A stretch of DNA of 49,038 nucleotides, from positions 389,462 to 438,499 of the forward strand of contig NW_003202288.1 of assembly GCF_000006405.1 (NCBI RefSeq). Direction: 5' to 3'. Positions within the stretch are counted from its first letter, which is position 1, and each line of letters starts with the position of its first letter. The notes below the pieces were generated by a model, which saw only the letters and a program-made list of their open reading frames with translations, made no database searches and was not told the DNA's origin. Positions 12,691 through 23,637 of this stretch are shown one piece after another. This DNA comes from Perkinsus marinus ATCC 50983 (Eukaryota; Perkinsozoa; Perkinsida; Perkinsidae). A program made the position numbers and the translations under genes.

Positions 12691-13469
12691 GCGGTGGACC
12701 TACACATGTCCTGAGGGGGTGTATGTGTCCGCTACACCAACTATCCATTGCTTGAATGTAAGGTAGTCGATTGGGGTATCTACTGGAGACTTTCCGACTC
12801 ATACTACCACCCTACTGCCCTCACTATCGTCCCCATCGGTGACGATGTCGGTCTCGGTGTTAGCTATTCGTCCACAGAGGCGGCTCCTCCTGTCGGACCT
12901 AGCACTACCCCATGGACCCCCCTATGTGATGGGTTACCCATGGCCCTCAGTGTCGGTAAGAGCCCCACCAAGAAGGGCATGTACGACTAGGAGCTGTAGA
13001 TGATGGAAGGATGATGGAGTGATAGAGGAGGGTACACCAGCATGAGCTGTTGATGACCATATGGTCATCACCGTCCTATCCATCTAAAGGGGGGAGGGTC
13101 TCCTTACAGTGGGCCATACTATCACCTTTGGATCTATTCTCTCGTATGGTACCAGAGCTGAGGGCCTCGCTACGGTAGACCGTAGACTTCCACCGTTGAG
13201 GGTACAACCAATAGGGGAGGGATGATACATCGAATGTCACCTCTATCAAGTGTTAATTTACTACTATTACTCAACACCCTCATTCACCCTGAGGAGAAGC
13301 CCGTCGTAATATGCTCATCAACCTGGAGAGTGAGCCGAACCAGTAGGACGTTTGTTCATGTCAGGCCACTACACCTGCTGCCCCACGTAATCCCCGTATT
13401 TTAGGGCGCGCGCTAAATAACATGCGTCGACGTAACTTTTAAAAACCAGCATTGCTATAGTGCACTACT
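12691..13469. other. Interval between AK9-like and thioredoxin genes
   Basis: Contains the unresolved 5' end of the AK9-like gene. One minus-strand frame with GVVLGPTGGAASVDE at about 12,870 may be an N-terminal exon, but I could not link it. The rest should hold the divergent promoters. Apart from the palindrome at 13051-13070 I see no recognisable element. Confidence 0.4.
13051..13070. promoter_or_regulatory. Perfect 20-bp palindrome in divergent promoter interval
   Basis: Half-site TGATGACCAT is followed immediately by its exact reverse complement. It lies about 400 bp upstream of the thioredoxin start and near the 5' end of the oppositely transcribed AK9-like gene. A dimeric factor site is one reading; function is inferred only from symmetry and position. 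Confidence 0.4.
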
Positions 13470-13982
13470 ATGGCGAACAAGAAGGAGTTGATATCAACCT
13501 ACACTGATGAGGACCAGTAACGGACCTGTTTCGAGTCATATGAGTGAGGACCTCCCCTTAGATTCCGGGCCGTAATAGAGGATGATAAGGATAAGAGGCT
13601 CCATATAGTAGACGTATACACGGCCTGGTGTGGTCCTTGTCAACAGATCGTACCCACTTTCAAGAACCTACAGGTTAGCTCAATGCAGCCAGTTTTTTCA
13701 CATGCTCTCTTGTTAGATCAACATGGATGCTTTCGATGATCGAATAAACTTTATCCAAATCGATCGCCAGACCGTGGGAGAATACTCAGAGAAGTTCAAG
13801 AGTACCAGCAGCCCACGATTCCTCCTCTATAAGGTGGACAAGGTGGCCTCTTACGCTTTATATTGAGGTGTTAGCATGTTCAGGATGGCAACCTAGTAGC
13901 CGAGGTAGAAGGCTGTAACGCCCCGCAGATACTCGACTTGATAGATGAATACGCCCCGTCTCCACCTGCTCTCGATGATTGA
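13470..13982 (+). CDS. Thioredoxin, outer-arm dynein light-chain type
   Basis: Four exons splice in frame to about 124 residues. Exon 1 reads MANKKELISTYTDED; exon 2 carries the active site within VDVYTAWCGPCQQIVPTF; exon 3 reads INMDAFDDRINFIQIDR and ends SPRFLLYK; exon 4 reads DGNLVAEVEGCNAPQILDLI and stops at 13982. The catalytic WCGPC pair and the cis-Pro loop (SSPRF) are present. The VDVY..WCGPC context and the DGNLVAEVEGCNAP end resemble the thioredoxin domain of TXNDC3/6 (NME8) and Chlamydomonas LC3/LC5, dynein-arm subunits, more than cytosolic thioredoxin. It lacks the NDPK domains of NME8. It is divergent from the AK9-like gene, so the two may be co-regulated. Confidence 0.85.
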
Positions 13983-15006
13983 TGATGAGTGTGTTAACAG
14001 GGACATGTTATGAATCTTCGAGGTGTCTATCTACCCAAGGCTTCGCGTTCATGAATGAGTCATTTACGATGGCCAACAGTTCACTCCACCGTCGGCCACC
14101 TCCACAAGTAGCAGTGGGGGACGGGGGGTTCAGGTCGGCTACATCTATCTTTACGAGTCTTAGCATATTTATCATGAAGGTAGGCATGAGGCGGCGTCCA
14201 GACTGTGTCCCGGTTACCTCTGTCGATTGTGAGTATCAGCAGGAGGGTATCCTCTAGTGTACACCACTGGCAGTGGAGGGTACCATCGATCATGATAGTG
14301 TTATGCCTGGTAATGGTCACAAGTTGTGATTCACAACATACATGGTTGTATTATAGTGATGGTAGACTAAAGTAGAATAGTGGCTTATGGCCGTCTAATC
14401 AGTTCTCACTACGGCAGCAGCAGGGGTTTGCAAATACTCTACCAGACGGAAGCCAGATGATGATGGGGTAGAAGGAGTTCAACTCTTCCAGACTGCAATC
14501 TATCAGCAGCAAAGGTCGGTGTACATTTTCTAGCAACGACAAAGTCTCGGCTCAAGCCCTGAACAATATAATAATGAGGCTGATGCCATGGCTAGCGGGT
14601 ATGTTATATGCCTTTATGAAGGGAGGAGGATTACAGTCGCCCTTCCCTGTTATCATAGGTGCCTTTGCAATGAATGTGTCGGCAGCCAAATACCTGATAT
14701 GTCGACAGCCGGTCACCTCAATATAGGCCCTCCTTTACCACTACGGCAGTCACCGCGCTACGAGAGGAGGTCTCGGGTTCGACCCCATGGAGGCTGTGTT
14801 TGATGCCATTACTACGAAACGCAGTGTTCTGCCCTGGCAGCACTGAAGTCATAGGAGCCTCTTCTGACATAGTAGTTGTCTGTTAAGTCCTTATACAAAT
14901 GGTTACCCTCATTCACATGCCCCTTTTTTCCTTGAGTGTTACTCTATTATCATTACTATCTTTGTGTTATGAGTCTGTTCATAAACCCTCATCCAGTTAT
15001 CACCCA
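13983..15006. other. Intergenic, no gene recognised
   Basis: Short open frames are present on both strands (for example around 14,588-14,803 plus) but show no family motif. The upstream region of the carboxylase, with an AT-rich run just before 15,000, occupies the right end. A tRNA-like stretch lies at 14740-14816. Confidence 0.45.
14740..14816 (+). repeat. tRNA 3'-half-like insertion with ACTACG direct repeats
   Basis: A box B core CTCGGGTTCGACCCCATGG lies at about 14,772-14,790. The 65-bp segment that contains it is bounded by direct repeats ACTACG at 14740-14745 and 14811-14816, as expected for a target-site duplication. No convincing box A or acceptor stem was found, so it would be a 3'-half copy. 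Confidence 0.45.
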
Positions 15007-18000
15007 TGCCTCCCTTGGCTCCTCCTTTCAAAAAGGTTCTCATCGCCAACCGTGGTGAGATAGCCTGTCGTATCGAAAGAGCTTGCCATGCCCTTGGATG
15101 CCAATGTGTGGCGGTATACGTCCAAGGTAGGTATCACCATCATCATGATTGTTCAGCATCTCTTTAGGAGAGGAGATGGCTCCTCATATAAAGGCATGTG
15201 ATAATTCGTTGTTGATTGGTTCGGGTGTTCGTGCTTACCTTGATGTATCTACTATAGTCAAGGCAGCTGTTGATAGTGGATGTGATGCTCTTCATCCGGG
15301 TTACGGCTTCCTCTCGGAATCATGGGAGTTAGCAGAGGCCTGTGGGAAGGTGAGCTCTCTGCTGTTGCTGGTGGTGGTGCTGTTGCTGGGATCATGTTTA
15401 TCTTCTAGGCTGGTGTCAAATTCATTGGCCCGTCCCCTTCGGTCTTACGGGCTTTCGGTGATAAGACGGCTGCGAGGAATATGGCAATTCGATCTGAGGT
15501 GCCGGTTTCAAAAGGTAGTGTCGCCGGGAATCGAACTCACGACTGTTTGAAGTGAAGCTTTGGATATTACCGCTACAGCAACCTATGGTCTTTAAGGTAC
15601 TGGCATTGTAAAGGATGTGAGCACATGCGAGTCGGAAGTTTCCCGACTTGGATTGAGGTACCCAGTAGTTGTAAAGGCAGTTGGAGGAGGTGGTGGTAGA
15701 GGCATGAGAGTGGTAATAACAATAACAACCCATGAGTATTCCCTCCACTCGTGGTGGTGTCGATAGGTATCATCATCATCTGGTCTGAAGGCAGCATTCG
15801 AAAGATGTACTGCTGAGGCTTTGGCCTCTTTCGGTAACGGCGATGTATTTGTGGAAGAATGGTGGGCCAATAGTAAACATATAGAGGTGCAAGTAGGATG
15901 TACTGTAACTGACATAACATTCGTGCTACAAGCACTACAGGTTCTTGGTGACACCACTGGCCACGTGTCACACGCCTACACTAGAGATTGTAGTGTGCAG
16001 CTTCGGAATCAAAAGGTTGTCGAAATAGCCCCACCTCAAGTGATCAGTTTCTCCATCATCCTTTTTCTTTGTACTGCCTCTTTAGGTGGACATTCCCGAG
16101 GGTATTCTGAAGGCAGCCTGTGGTCTTGCTAAGGTGTCAGGCTATGTAACTGTGGGAACTGTCGAGTTCCTCATGGCTAAGGGGGGCAAAGACTTCATCT
16201 TCCTAGAGGTATAATGCCAGTGATGCTACTACTACCTTTACTATCGTCGTAGGTGAACCCTCGTATACAAGTTGAGCACACTGTGACTGAAGAGGCGTTC
16301 GGCATTGATCTGGTCCAGACTCAGATGAAATTAGCTGCTGGTAGTAAGCCTCTTGCGCCAAAGTGGTAGTAGTGAAAAATATATCGTAGTCAACTACATG
16401 TGTTGGTGACAATAGGAAAATTCTAGGCGAAAATTTTGGAATATCCTTGTTGGTTTCTATACAAGCGAATCTATAATCAGTGTGGAAATTCTTGAGATCA
16501 GCAGAGGAAAGCAAACATATATCTCAGCACGGCTAGTTTCCTCCATGATCAGGTGAACCACTGAAAGCTGTGTTCCCTCCAAGCCCACCATCACCGATAG
16601 CATGTGCTATACAAGCTAGAGTTGTATGGACACCAGCTCCTGGAGGGAAGTCAATGATAGATAAGTACCGATGGGTAGTTACATGTGATTGACAATACAA
16701 TAGGAATAACTTTTTGAAAAGAGTAGTAGTTGTCTAATCGTAGGCAATCAGCTCACAGTGGCTGATTGGATTTATGAAGTGAAAATTATATCAGATTAAA
16801 AGTAGGAGTAACGGTAACAGCCTGGCACGTGTTATATAAAAGAGTAATGCTATTACTGAGGTTCAGGAGGTCCTACGGACGGATACAAACCACTACAAGT
16901 GTAGAAGTCAGGTTTGCAATATTGGTCATTGCACTCAAGGCACGCAGCTGAGTTAGCGGCAGTACCCATACCACATGGGAAACTGCAATGCGACATAGAA
17001 CACTGAGCGTTCACACCAAAGCACATACCACAATCGCTAGTGATCGGGCATAGATTGAAAGGAGTCTTGGAGGGATCCTCCGTATAATCTACAAGGCAGC
17101 TAGACACTTTATCGGGTTTACCAAAGCTCTTTACGCTGCAGCTCTCAAGCTGCTCAGTGAACGTCTGCCCATTGTAGCTAGGGTTAGTGGTAGTCACCCA
17201 CCATCTAATCTGATCCCTAGTATTGCACTCACCACTAGCAATAGTAGACATCTTAACAGGTGATGAGGATTTAGTAGACCATCCAGCAGCAGAGTTCTTA
17301 GCTTGTACTCTGATATTATAGGAAGTACTGGGCTGTAGGCCGGTAACATCACACCATAGAGCACCATCATCATCATTAGTAGCTGCTACTTGGCATAGTT
17401 CATTACCATCATCATCAATAACACGATAAGCAGTTACTGGTAGATCACATTGAGGATTATTATTGGCTTTACTCCAACTTACACTTACACCATCAGAGAA
17501 AGGCGTCTGTAACATAACATTACTCGGAGGATCGGCATCACAACTCTCAGTTGTCGCAGTTGATACTCCATCTGATTTTGGACTATCACCTTGAGAGTTC
17601 TTAGCCACAATATAGAATGTATAATCGCTACCACGACTAAGCCCCGTTACAGTGTATGATGTATCATGACCATCAACTGTATAGGTATTATCACCCTCAC
17701 TGATGATATACCTCAATATCATAGCACCGTTATTAGCAGGGGCTGTCCAGTTCAACGAGACAGAGTTGGAGGTGCTACCGTTGTCCACTAAGTCGGTGAC
17801 CTGAGATCATCACTCTGCATTGATCCACGGAGACACGCCCTACCTGATCGGGTGACGAAGCATCAGCTTCGTCTGTAGTCATACTATAGGATTTGCTAGA
17901 AGGACTCACTCCGACATTGTTCTCGGCAGAGATCTTGAAAATTACATAGTCACCCGAGTTGAGGTCATCAACGGTGTAAGGCTGAATGATATAATATCCA

Positions 18001-21000
18001 CAAAGTGTGGTTTACGACATAACTGGGGCTCACCTTAGAAGCATCATCCTTTGATATTTCAGCCTTAGTCAAGCTACTATCAGGTGTAGTATCATTACTA
18101 CTACTACTCGCCAAAGCATGCTGTATAACATAAGCAGTTATATCGGCACCATTGGTGGTAATGGGGGGTATAATACTAACTGATACGCTTCTATCAGTTG
18201 TATTGAATGCCATTAAACCTACAATAGGACGGGTATGATTAGATATCATCAGAGGAGGTCATACCAGGAGCACTCGGAGCAGTCGGGTCCTTCGTGCCTT
18301 CCATTACGGCAACTGATGGGCTACTAACACGACCATCCTCCATCTCGATCTTATAACGGATAAGCAACTGTTCACCAGCAGTCAATCCAGTTAGAGTAGC
18401 AGTAGTGGGATGATCCTTATCATAAGGAACCTCCAATGATACAGTCCATGGACCATCAGAACGGAGGCGTCTTCCACCTCCACTACCACCAGTGGCCACT
18501 TGAGTTTCGATAAGGTAATCTTTCGGATCATAAGGTGATGCTGCCGCAATAGGACTAATAGTAATGCTGATGTTAGTATAACCAGATACAACAGTCGGGT
18601 ATTGTAGTTCACCAAGATCTATAGTATTATTAGAAGTATCATTATTACTCGATCCACCAATAATACCCATACAGTAGAGTACAAGGAAGAATATACCAAT
18701 ACCAACAAGAATACCAATAATTAACATAATAAAGTAACGAATAAAACAGAAGAATGCAGGCTTGTATTTATCCCAGAAACTCCTCTTCTCCCATTCCTCC
18801 CTCTCATCATCAGTCATCTCATGTGGAGGTCGACAACAGAATATCATACAAACCCAGTACCTCACAGCATAACATTTACTGCTGTGAGTTGTCTCCTGAG
18901 CATCCGGTTTGGGAGTACTATCGTCCAGTGAGGCCGTCTGCAACACCGCGTTCGGCAATAAACTTTCCTCAGTGATGGAGTTATTGTTGTTGTCGCTCTG
19001 TTTATCCACGGTACTTGAAAGGGACTCCGTCGCATGGAGTACCGCTCCTCCCCGTGATTCTAATGGGTTATTCATTGTTGAGGGAAAAACGAAACGAATA
19101 ATTACTACCCACCACTCTTCATAGTGCTTCATCGATCCTCGAGTCCCCTGAGAATATCATCTTTCCTCCTATTGTCATGAGAGCCGGACGGGGACAGCGC
19201 CGACTCTAGCGCGACACAAGAAGTGAATCATATTGCTTAGATGGAGTAGACCTGTCGGAGATTATCGAGCTGTGATTTGTAGGTTTTCTGTACCACGGCA
19301 CATCTCAGGGCTCCGAGTTGATCATGGTATAGTGCAAGGACAGAGGTAGTACTCGGGCTATGCACCACAGAGTTGGTCGTAGGCGGTTCGGTTTGACCTC
19401 CGGCAGGTCGCGGGTTCGATTCCCGGCTAGGGCGTTCTCATCAGAGGTTGTGTACTTAGGTTGAGTTTGGAATTCGATCCTCTCCTGGTGAAAGTTATTG
19501 GAGTCGGTAAAGACTGGACGGAGGCTCTTGAATGTGTTGTCAATGGATTGAAGGTGACAGTGACTGCTTCGACGGTCAACCATCATGCTGCGCTGCTGTC
19601 TATCTACAGGCAATGGTTTTGGAGGGCCCTGGTATGCGTACAAATGTCCCAAGGCTGTTGGAAATCTTATCTCATAAAGTTTTCGCCGAAAGACAGGTAG
19701 GAACACATAGAAAACGAGAGCCGCCCTGAGGCTGGCCTCAGGAGGATGTGTTTACATCCTTTCTGTCTGAGCATATGACGGTCTCATCGAAACAGGAGAA
19801 GCCGAAAGATAAATCACCAGTAGTAGAAGAAGTAGCGATATGCGCTCCTATGGCGGGTGGTGAACCGGATGCAACATCACTCAGTGTGAGTCAATCTGTG
19901 GTTAGGTGTCGTATGTGATGTTAAAGTTAAAGTTGGTGATAAGGTTGGAGATGAGGACGTAGTAGTGGTGTTAGAAAGTATGAAAACTCAGACTGAGGTA
20001 ATAATGATGATACCAGAAACCACAGAGATGCCAATGGTAGATAGCTGCACCTTCTAAAGGGGAGGTTGTCAGTGTACAAGTGAATAAAGGAGATCAAGTC
20101 GGGGAAGACCAGACGCTTGTCACGATCACTGCTGCCATTACTGCTGGTACACAGCAATCCCAAGTGGATGAGGAGGGGGAGTCCTTTGAGTCACACCCAG
20201 TGCCACAAGCTGTCGCTATTGGTACCAAGTAGTCGTCATTGAAGGTATGTTGGTGAGGGCCTCCTTAGGTAGTGGAGGGAGCGGTAGGAGCCCGAGTTCT
20301 ATGTGGTTAAAAGAAGTATCCCACATGGATAGAGAGAGCGGCGCTAAGGGGAGAAGTGGGCTGATGTGTACAGTAGGAGGAGATGATGGTAGAGTGTATT
20401 CAGGTCATCACAATAGGAGGGCTGTGCCTGGCGTGCTTATGTCTAAGCTATCACCGGAGTCGGCAGTGGGCAAGAGGAATACTGAGCATATGGAAGGAGT
20501 GTGCAGAAGTCTAGAGCAAAAGTTGGCGGAGGTCTCTGATGTAGTGTTGTTGGTCGTCGAGGGCAAGAAGGTAATGATGATGATGAACCATCTTAGGGTG
20601 GCAGTGCCAAGGCGGTGCAACTACATAGGAGTAGGGGGAAGCTTCTTGCAAGGGAACGTGTGGACCTGCTTATGTGAGGAGGCTTCATATGGATTGCCAT
20701 ACGAGTGTCTCGTCCTTTAGTGACCATGGTACGGAGTTTTTAGAGCTGAGTGCTTTAGCGGCGTATGGGATGTACGACAAGAAGGTACTCTAGTCGTAGT
20801 CGGGACATGTGGTATTGATGATGATGTTGTTGTTGTGATAGGTGCATAAAGGGGCCATAGTCATTGGTATTGGTATAATACATGGAGTAGAGTGTTTGAT
20901 AGTCAGCAATGAAAGCACTATAAAGGGAGGGACTATGTTCCCCATTGGTGTTAAGAAGAACTTGAGAGCTCAGCACATTGCAGAGTGAGCTTAGCTACTG

Positions 21001-23129
21001 CAGCACTACTCCATGCTCCTATCTGTTGCATAGATCCCTGCACTTGCCCTGTATCTACTTTGTTGATTCCGGTGGTGCCTTCCTACCCCTTCAAGCTGAT
21101 GTATTCCCTGAGACGGGTGGTAGAGGTTTCTGCAATCAAGCCAGAATGTCCAGTATGGGCATACCACAGTTGGCGTGTGTGTGTGGTATGAGCACTGCTG
21201 GAGGTGGGTCGGGACGTTGTCAATACGATGGCGTATGTCCTTGTTGTAGGTGCATACATCCCAGCTATGTGTGATGAAATGATCATGGTGAAGGAACAGG
21301 GTACAATATACCTAGCAGGCCCTCCGTTGGTCAAGGCTGCCACTGGAGAGGAAGTAGGCAGTGCTCAGTCTTCACATCAGCATCGACGTTATTGATGATC
21401 ATCATCAGGTTGGCCCACAGGAGCTCGGTGGTGCTGAGATGCATACCACAGTGTCGGGAGTAGCTGATAACGTGAGTGCAGTAGAAGGGGGGTTTTGGTT
21501 ATGCTAGACATGACTCAGATGGCTGCTGATGAGAAGAGTGCCATTAAGACCCTTAGAGGGATGGTCGATACCCATACTATGGGGGACACACTTACCCCCA
21601 CTAGGCTCATAACATCAGGTTATCAGTTCCGAGCTCTCCTACTGTGTATTGCTCGAGCAGGGCCTCCATCTCTGGCTTGGTCTCCTCCCCTCGTGTCACC
21701 ATCCACCATGCTTTGTATTGTGCCTGCTCCTAGTGGACCAACTGCTGGTACCGTCTTGGCTACTATCAATGCTTATGAGGTCTTGGTGAGGATCTTGGAT
21801 GGCAGCAGGTCAGCAACAGAAGCCGTATATGCATCATTAATATGACCAGTTCAGGTTCCACGAGTTCAAGCCCCGCTTTGGCACCACTTTAGTGTGTGGG
21901 ATGGGCCGCATCTGCGGAGGACCCCTCACCGGTGGGTCCTTCATAACAACGTCGTACATTTCGCTCGCCCGATAGCTAGACAGAATTTGTTGGACACTGA
22001 AGTTGAATAACCGGTCTAATTTAGTCGCGATGGCTTGAGGAATGCCTCTTGCGGAAAGGCAGACCGAAAAGAAAGATCCCCTTAGTGTTACAGCGGAGTA
22101 TTGTCATCTCTGTAGACAGATGAAGGGGGACAGTGATTACACAGAGTATTGTATCAAAATCGTATCAGAAATAGAACAGGAAGGAATAAGAACCCTAGCA
22201 TAGTGTCAGTGTTAGCTCCTGTAGCTTTGATGGATAGCGGCACCCTCAGAGTGTAGCGCTACTACTGCTCAGGCTTTCTGGCCAATCATCTTGGGGGACC
22301 GCTCACCTCGCAGGCCGCACTAAAGGCCACACATTTCCTCATGATTTGCGAACAACGCAGAATGCCTGTGGTGAGGACTCCTTGGAAGCCTCTCAGCATC
22401 ACATAAGCCTCCACAGGTGTTCCTGCAGAATATAGCCGGTTTTATGGTTGGTAAAAATTACGAACGCCAGGGTATCACTAAAGACGGTGCTAAAATGGTG
22501 GGACCTGCATGGTGAAGTTCTCAGCCTTCACAAAGCAACGCTTAGGTTCGAGCAGTTTCTTGTCTCACAGTACCAAAGATAACAATAATAATTGGAGGCT
22601 CACATGGAGCTGGAAATTATGCGATGGCTGGTAAAGGAAATACAAGTTAACGCCACAGTAGTTTTCGTCTCAGGAAGGGCCTATGATCCCGAATTTTTAT
22701 TCATGTGGCCGAACGCACAGATCTCAGTGATGGGCGCTGCTCAGGCTGCACATGTAGACTGTTCTTCATAAATGAGTAAGTAGATGTATCGATATCAGGT
22801 GCTCACTACGGTGAGTGGTAAGAAAGATCCCAAAGAGTTAAAAGCTTTACAAGATGCTGTAGGCAAAATACAATGACGATGATTCCATTCAATTCCCCTA
22901 GGTGACCAAGAAATACCTAGCAGAGTCTTCGTGCTATTACAGTACCGCCAGGATTTGGGATGATGGAGTGATCGATCCTAGAGATACTCGAAAAGTGGGT
23001 CGCGTGATACTTTCTAATCCAATCCGTTCTTATCAGGTGCTCGCAATGTGTTTATCTCTTTGTGAACGCAAATTAGAAAAACAAAAGGGAAGTTCCGAAC
23101 GGAACAATTTCGGCGTTTTCCGAATGTAG
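15007..23129 (+). CDS. Single-chain biotin-dependent acyl-CoA carboxylase (methylcrotonyl-CoA carboxylase-like, BC-BCCP-CT)
   Basis: Reads through at least 25 short introns. Biotin carboxylase: [33 protein letters not shown], the ATP-grasp loop [34 protein letters not shown] and [14 protein letters not shown]. After a 2,795-bp intron (16665-19459) holding another gene it resumes [19 protein letters not shown] and [18 protein letters not shown]. Biotin carrier: [17 protein letters not shown] and the lysine motif ESMKT (Lys codon 19983-19985). Carboxyltransferase of the MCC beta class: [38 protein letters not shown] then [38 protein letters not shown] and [12 protein letters not shown]. An apparent TAG at 20230 is removed by a 47-bp intron (20222-20268) that keeps frame, fusing alpha and beta halves. 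Likely mitochondrial leucine or related acyl-CoA catabolism, inferred; no clear transit peptide. About 35 residues before FDPLLVKVI were not found. Confidence 0.85.
15512..15599 (-). repeat. Antisense tRNA-like element forming carboxylase intron 3
   Basis: The 82-bp intron 15515-15596 interrupts [11 protein letters not shown]. On the minus strand it reads like a whole tRNA: box-A-like GGTTGCTGTAGCGGTAATA, then about 30 bp later box B GTGAGTTCGATTCCCGGC. It is bounded by AAGGTA at 15512-15517 and at 15594-15599; the splice sites fall within these repeats, so removing the intron leaves exactly one repeat copy and a continuous frame. Confidence 0.6.
16853..19075 (-). CDS. Membrane-anchored fibronectin type III protein, copy 1 (nested in carboxylase intron)
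   Basis: Four exons (19075-18265, 18218-18034, 17981-17844, 17800-16853) with introns of 46, 52 and 43 bp give about 693 residues. An acidic, serine-rich cytoplasmic tail ([10 protein letters not shown]) leads to a Cys-rich juxtamembrane segment ([18 protein letters not shown]), one strong membrane segment ([20 protein letters not shown]) and an N-glycosylatable linker (SNNDTSNNT). At least three FN3 modules follow ([56 protein letters not shown]), then a cysteine-rich C-terminal domain with about 14 Cys ([16 protein letters not shown]) ending PPEPQ. Topology is type II, inferred. An alternative upstream ATG lies at 19132. It is transcribed against the carboxylase and lies wholly inside intron 16665-19459. 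A close paralogue is at 23638-25788. Ligand unknown. Confidence 0.85.
19341..19448 (+). repeat. tRNA-like element with 7-bp target-site duplication
   Basis: Direct repeats CAGAGGT at 19341-19347 and 19442-19448 bound a 94-bp tRNA-like body. Inside are a box A-like segment (AGAGTTGGTCGTAGGCG, about 19,372) and the box B GCGGGTTCGATTCCCGGC (about 19,408-19,425), with partly paired ends (CGGGCTA with TAGGGCG, five of seven positions). It sits upstream of FN3 copy 1 inside the large carboxylase intron. This is the clearest insertion of the family in the window. Confidence 0.65.
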
Positions 23130-23637
23130 ACGAAGTTTGGCTAGTTTTACTTATAATTGGATATTACAGTCTAACCATTACTGCTTATCTTGTGTTTACA
23201 GTACTACTTGCCAAATATTATACTTTTGGGATTAAATTGCCAATTAATTGACAACCAAACATAATTCTGTACCTCGAAAGTTAAATGCCTACAAACGGTG
23301 GAGATATTATTCATAAGTCGCATATTCACTCAGTGCTTACACAGAAACAAATAATAGATGATAAACTAACCAACGCAAAAGATGGCGAGTCAAAAGGATG
23401 GTTGTTAGAACGAAAACGTGTTAAGGGAGATAATTGTCATAACACATCCGATAGATGAGCACCATTACCAACGATGATAGTCAAAATGATGAGATCCTCT
23501 CCAACACACGGACAAATACCGATGTTAGGGGTATTCGAGAACTGCTTATCGAGCAACAATATCAATTCGAAAATTCAAATCGATGCTCCGAAATGGTAAA
23601 CAAAACCGAGGAACCTTCACGGTTGGATGCCTGATAG
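23130..23637. other. Intergenic between convergent carboxylase and FN3 copy 2, no gene seen
   Basis: AT-richer sequence with no open frame of note. It should hold the 3' ends of both converging genes. Confidence 0.5.

Noticed and set aside
19350-19437. A functional tRNA gene
   Set aside because: Only five of seven acceptor positions pair and the anticodon arm is poor, so a tRNA-derived repeat is the safer call.
20222-20249. Two separate genes (alpha stop at 20230, beta ATG at 20247)
   Set aside because: A 14-bp gap between genes would be odd in a eukaryote, and a 47-bp intron removes both the stop and this ATG while keeping frame. Kept only as an alternative to test.
21855-21890. Box-B-like GAGTTCAAGCCCCGC in the carboxylase
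   Set aside because: It lies in the exon that encodes the conserved [13 protein letters not shown], so the match is a coding coincidence.
21916-22307. Apparent duplication of a GGxGGACCxCTCACC stretch in the carboxyltransferase
   Set aside because: Both copies encode expected residues (RICGGPLTG and [13 protein letters not shown]) on either side of a 341-bp intron, so they are part of the enzyme and not a duplication.
22534-22550. Box-B-like GGTTCGAGCAG in the carboxylase
   Set aside because: It marks the start of the exon [16 protein letters not shown], conserved in carboxyltransferases.
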